This document shows, one piece after another, positions 60,942 through 64,000 of a stretch of DNA of 64,000 nucleotides. The first letter of the stretch is position 1. Every line of letters starts with the position of its first letter. Below the pieces are notes generated by a model that saw only the letters and a program-made list of their open reading frames with translations, had not been told where the DNA came from and did no database searches. Position numbers and translations under genes: made by a program. Source of the stretch: Rossellomorea aquimaris (GTDB lineage: Bacteria; Bacillota; Bacilli; Bacillales; Fictibacillaceae); assembly GCA_020524245.1 (NCBI GenBank), contig JAIVLN010000001.1:682001-746000 (forward strand), in the 5' to 3' direction.

Positions 60942-61678
60942 TGATCAGCGTCATCTTCTGGATCTGGTATTCCATCGGACTTGTTCTTATGCTCTTCTAT
61001 CACGTACCGGACGCATTAAATTTCTCAAACGGGCTCTTCCTTTTGTTTTTCGCTATCTATGCCTTGAAATTGGAAAAGGAACATACCGGACAATATAAGA
61101 AGTTGATACCGCTCGCTCTTGTCGTTGGTACAATCACGTTCACCATTGAAGCAGTCGGGGTATGGACCGGAATCCCTTTCGGTCAATATGCCTATAGTTC
61201 CGTCCTGGGGATTGGCGTTTTCGGTGTCCCATTCGCGATCGCTTGTGCTTGGGTCGGAGTGCTGATTAATGCCCTCTTGATCTCCAATACCCACTCTAAA
61301 TGGAGCCGTGCGATCGAAGTTGGCATCTGGGTCGTTCTGTTCGACCTTGTTTTGGACCCTGTCGCCTATGCTCGGGGCTTCTGGTCATGGGAATCGACAA
61401 GCGCTTATTTCGGCATTCCTGTTGAAAATTTCATCAGTTGGTTCTTGATTGCCGCAATATTGTCACTCGTTTTTCCGTTAAATCCGATGTCGGAAGGTCT
61501 ACGTAGAAAGGGCACAATCCTATTCCAAGCGATGCTGCTCATGTTTGGATTTCTCGGTCTAAAGGAAGGTATGACAGGCGTTTTCTTCCTATCCGTTGTC
61601 CTCGTACTTGTTGCGGAGGGGAGGGTTCTACTTGATCAAAGCCGACAAAAGCGATTTATTTCAAATCGTTTTTCATAA
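60941..61678 (+). CDS. cruF: Carotenoid biosynthesis protein, CruF/DUF422 type (1,2-hydratase)
   Basis: 245 aa with about seven hydrophobic segments. Typical parts: TIEAVGVWTGIPFGQYAYS, IACAWVGVLINALLIS, DLVLDPVAYARGFWSW and YFGIPVENFISWFL. CruF-like proteins add water to the psi end of linear carotenoids, giving a 1-hydroxy group that can be glycosylated. Its presence beside a glycosyltransferase and acyltransferase fits a 1-glycosyl product. The start overlaps the synthase stop by one base. Confidence 0.82.
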   Translation: MISVIFWIWYSIGLVLMLFYHVPDALNFSNGLFLLFFAIYALKLEKEHTGQYKKLIPLALVVGTITFTIEAVGVWTGIPFGQYAYSSVLGIGVFGVPFAIACAWVGVLINALLISNTHSKWSRAIEVGIWVVLFDLVLDPVAYARGFWSWESTSAYFGIPVENFISWFLIAAILSLVFPLNPMSEGLRRKGTILFQAMLLMFGFLGLKEGMTGVFFLSVVLVLVAEGRVLLDQSRQKRFISNRFS

Positions 61679-62381
61679 ATACAACCGTGATTATCTACTG
61701 AAACGCCACTTTTACACGATTTCTGTCAAAGGTACGCCCGACCAACTCCATGACACCCCGATCATCTACATGATGAATCACAGTTCTTGGTGGGACGGGC
61801 TAATTGTCTATCATACGATCAAGACTTTATCTGAACAAGATCATTACATGATGATGGATGAAAAGCAGATGAAAGATTACCGATTCTTCCGTAAAATCGG
61901 TGCCTACTCCATCGATAAAACGAATAAACGAGGCATCCTTCAGTCCTTACGGTACAGTACAGAACTACTGGATCGTAAAAAGTGTGTTTGGATCTTCCCG
62001 CAAGGCGACATCTATCATTTAGAGATGAGACCACTAGGCTTTCAATCCGGCATCGGTTATCTTTTGAAAAAGATGCCGAGTACGATTGTTATCCCTGTAA
62101 CTCTGTACTATAGCTTCGGTATCCATCAGAAACCGGATGTTACCATGTTATATGGGGAACACATCCGATTGGATTGGGATCAGTATCCGAAGAAAACAAT
62201 CTCCCATGAGCTCCAGAAAAAATTAGAGTCGCAGCTCAACGAGCATAAAGATCTCGTCGTTTCTGGACGTTGGCATGATGAAAATACGAAAGGATTGATT
62301 CAACCCGGGCGATCGACGAGTGATCGTTTTGATTCATTCCAGAAGGAAGTGAAAAGATGGCTACGTTTCTCACAATCATAA
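61632..62381 (+). CDS. PlsC-like acyltransferase of carotenoid glycoside synthesis
   Basis: 249 aa from a TTG at 61632 with GGGGAGGG seven bases upstream, overlapping the cruF end. The catalytic HX4D is in MNHSSWWDGL, followed by WIFPQGDIYH in the place of the FPEGTR block. It most likely acylates the sugar of the carotenoid glycoside, the job of CrtO in staphyloxanthin synthesis, although it is PlsC-like in sequence. Coupled to the next gene by a 25-base overlap. Confidence 0.85.
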   Translation: MIKADKSDLFQIVFHKYNRDYLLKRHFYTISVKGTPDQLHDTPIIYMMNHSSWWDGLIVYHTIKTLSEQDHYMMMDEKQMKDYRFFRKIGAYSIDKTNKRGILQSLRYSTELLDRKKCVWIFPQGDIYHLEMRPLGFQSGIGYLLKKMPSTIVIPVTLYYSFGIHQKPDVTMLYGEHIRLDWDQYPKKTISHELQKKLESQLNEHKDLVVSGRWHDENTKGLIQPGRSTSDRFDSFQKEVKRWLRFSQS

Positions 62382-63487
62382 TTGTTTTGTTATTTTTACA
62401 GCTGTTATTTGTCATGTGGAATGTTTCCCAGCTTCCTTCACTCGGTCATCCACTTCCCAACAACCATCTGGAGACTGACCTTCCCCTCATTTCAATTTTG
62501 ATTCCAGCACGAAATGAGGAAAGTAACATCAAAGCATGTTTGGACTCCATATTACAAGAACAAGCGTACCCGATCGAAGTATGTGTGTTGGACGACCGTT
62601 CCGATGACCGCACAGGAGAAATCGTAAAAGAGATAGCAGAAGGTGACCAGCGAGTTCGCCTCATTCACGGCGTTGAACTAGAAGAAGGTTGGATGGGCAA
62701 GTCTTATGCATGTCATCAGCTCGCTCAACAAGCCAACGGGGAATGGCTCTTATTTTTGGATGCCGATCTCCGATTGAAACGAGGCACACTCGGAAAAGCG
62801 ATCGCAACAGCGATGTATCAACGGAAAGGACTGATTACCGGCTTTCCGTTCCAGGAAGTGAACACGTGGCTTGAGAAATTGGTCGTGCCAATGATGATGT
62901 TCACTATCGCTTGTCATCTGCCGATCCGTTTCGTCCAACATACGAAAGACCCGAAATTTGTGGCCGCTCACGGCGCGTTTCTTTTCATACATAAGAATAC
63001 GTACCAGAAGATTGGTGGACATGCTGCATTCAAGAAGGATCTGGTCGATGATATGAGTATGGGACGTGCTGTGAAAAAAGCAGGTGATCCAGTCATGCTC
63101 GCTGATGTACACAATGATCTGACGATGCGTATGTACGATAGAGCCTCCCAGGTGTGGAAAGGCTACAAAAAGAACTTATACCCGGGGATGGGCTACAATC
63201 CATGGTTGTTTGCAGGGGTGTTGACCTTCTATACTTGTGCTTATCTACTCCCCCTTCTCACCTTGATTGGATCCATCTTAATCCCAAGCTGGTTTTGGCC
63301 ATCTCTGATCGCCTATTCACTCGGTGTCATCATCAAGCTCGTCATTGATTGGAAGAACGGACAACCACTTTATCTAGCCTTCTTCCTCCCTTTCAGTATT
63401 TTGTTCGTTAATCTGATCGGAATTGATTCTTGGCGTGCTTCTCAATTTCAACAAGGCTACGAATGGAAAGGAAGGACCTACCAATGA
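62357..63487 (+). CDS. Glycosyltransferase family 2, carotenoid type
   Basis: 376 aa. An N-terminal helix, SILIPARNEESNIKACLDSI, VLDDRSDDRTGEIV, FLDADLRLKRGT, and C-terminal helices ending KGRTYQ. It parallels the 51841-52923 enzyme (both share PARNEE, the DDRTGE/DDRTSE element and GW-GK). Two such enzymes in one cluster suggest two sugar additions or one sugar per end group. AAGGAAG precedes the ATG. Confidence 0.87.
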   Translation: MATFLTIIIVLLFLQLLFVMWNVSQLPSLGHPLPNNHLETDLPLISILIPARNEESNIKACLDSILQEQAYPIEVCVLDDRSDDRTGEIVKEIAEGDQRVRLIHGVELEEGWMGKSYACHQLAQQANGEWLLFLDADLRLKRGTLGKAIATAMYQRKGLITGFPFQEVNTWLEKLVVPMMMFTIACHLPIRFVQHTKDPKFVAAHGAFLFIHKNTYQKIGGHAAFKKDLVDDMSMGRAVKKAGDPVMLADVHNDLTMRMYDRASQVWKGYKKNLYPGMGYNPWLFAGVLTFYTCAYLLPLLTLIGSILIPSWFWPSLIAYSLGVIIKLVIDWKNGQPLYLAFFLPFSILFVNLIGIDSWRASQFQQGYEWKGRTYQ

Positions 63488-64000
63488 AGAAAGTCATCGT
63501 ACTAGGAGGCGGGCTCGGTGGATTGTCTTCGGCAATCCGCCTTGCCAGTGCGGGTTACGAAGTCACATTAATTGAAAAACAACCTTCCTTAGGTGGGAAA
63601 CTACAATGCTACACTGAGAAAGGTTATACCTTCGACTTGGGTCCAAGTACGATCACGATGCCTTCTTCTTTTGGGGATGTTTTCCGAGCAGCTGGGCGGC
63701 ACATCGAAGACTATCTCACTTTTTATCCGATTACGCCGCTCACAAGGAACACTTTCTCAGACGGATCCATCGTCGATCTTGTGCCTGACGATGCACAAAT
63801 GGAAGACCAAATCGCTCAGTACAGTCCTGAAGATGCAAAAGCATACAAGTCATTTATGCAACAAGCTGGTAAAATGTATGAGACAGCTCAAGAACAATTT
63901 TTGAACCGTCTGTTGCTAACCTGGAAGGATAAGATGGACCCGGCATTGATGAGAGGCTTTGCGAACATTCGACCATTCACATCGTTACAGTCCTTGTTGA
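63484..64000 (+). CDS. CrtI/CrtN-family carotenoid enzyme (D), 3' end outside window
   Basis: Begins at ATG 63484 (overlapping the glycosyltransferase stop) and is open to the window end, 172 codons. FAD motif VIVLGGGLGGLSSAIRL, then SLGGKLQCYTEKGYTFDLGPSTI. It most resembles member A in this part, so an oxidase or ketolase role is possible. GGAAGGACC precedes the start. Confidence 0.85.
   Translation, partial: MKKVIVLGGGLGGLSSAIRLASAGYEVTLIEKQPSLGGKLQCYTEKGYTFDLGPSTITMPSSFGDVFRAAGRHIEDYLTFYPITPLTRNTFSDGSIVDLVPDDAQMEDQIAQYSPEDAKAYKSFMQQAGKMYETAQEQFLNRLLLTWKDKMDPALMRGFANIRPFTSLQSLL

Noticed and set aside
63593-63904. 103-codon plus-strand frame near the window end
   Set aside because: Shadow frame inside the CrtN-family gene that starts at 63484 and is open to base 64000.

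Overview
The window looks like a chromosomal segment of a spore-forming Bacillaceae bacterium, probably a pigmented, salt- or sea-adapted Bacillus relative. The evidence is two small acid-soluble spore proteins (alpha/beta type and SspH), B. subtilis-like gene neighbourhoods (ytlC-ytlD/ytkD, menF-D-H-B-E-C, a yhfU-T-S-like operon, yteA, ydjO, liaF-S-R), strong Bacillus ribosome binding sites, many T-tailed terminators and a carotenoid cluster. No tRNA, rRNA, CRISPR array, insertion sequence or intact prophage was seen.

Layout. 1-2.0 kb: end of an ABC importer (ytlC, ytlD) convergent with ytkD. 2.3-5.5 kb: small membrane or hypothetical genes, an orphan A118-like holin, a 20-bp tandem repeat, and a 78-aa membrane protein behind a clear cyclic-di-GMP-I riboswitch. 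5.7-10.7 kb: minus-strand operon bioY, acyl-CoA ligase, thiolase, two hot-dog proteins, SDR, with a probable BirA operator on its promoter. 10.7-18.4 kb: a DNA glycosylase, hypotheticals, an SGNH hydrolase, a PAS-GAF-GGDEF-EAL protein, a Cu/Zn SOD lipoprotein and a spore protein. 18.5-27.6 kb: the menaquinone genes menC, menE, menB, menH, menD, menF on the minus strand, and divergent menA plus a MenI-like thioesterase. 27.6-35.2 kb: a 52-bp repeat, an ABC exporter, a subtilisin, sspH, liaFSR and a decayed vanW. 35.2-43.2 kb: yteA, ydjO, an HU gene, an SDR, a tandem pair of probable small RNAs, fdhD, moaA, a GAF-STAS gene with an in-frame TGA, and an ECF sigma/anti-sigma pair. 43.4-51.8 kb: catabolic or modification operons (M24 peptidase, stand-alone creatinase-N domain, FAD oxidase, DUF3830; SDR, QueA-like protein, VOC; glycine-oxidase-like and GlcD-like FAD enzymes). 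51.8-64 kb: a carotenoid cluster with four CrtI/CrtN-family enzymes (the last cut by the window end), a squalene/phytoene synthase, a CruF-like protein, an acyltransferase, two glycosyltransferases, an aldehyde dehydrogenase and a CarH/LitR B12 photoreceptor repressor.

How genes fit together. The men genes convert chorismate to the menaquinone precursor, with the thioesterase beside menA filling the DHNA-CoA hydrolysis step. The carotenoid genes look light-controlled: CarH keeps its B12-binding motifs, and three intergenic stretches carry TnTACA-type elements spaced exactly 11 bp apart, two of them lying on promoter elements. The bioY operon couples biotin uptake to a CoA-based chain-building gene set. 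The most novel-looking items are the tandem C-rich small RNAs at 37.97-38.41 kb, the extended BirA-controlled acyl-CoA operon whose thiolase lacks the usual second catalytic cysteine, and the c-di-GMP riboswitch in front of an unknown small membrane protein.
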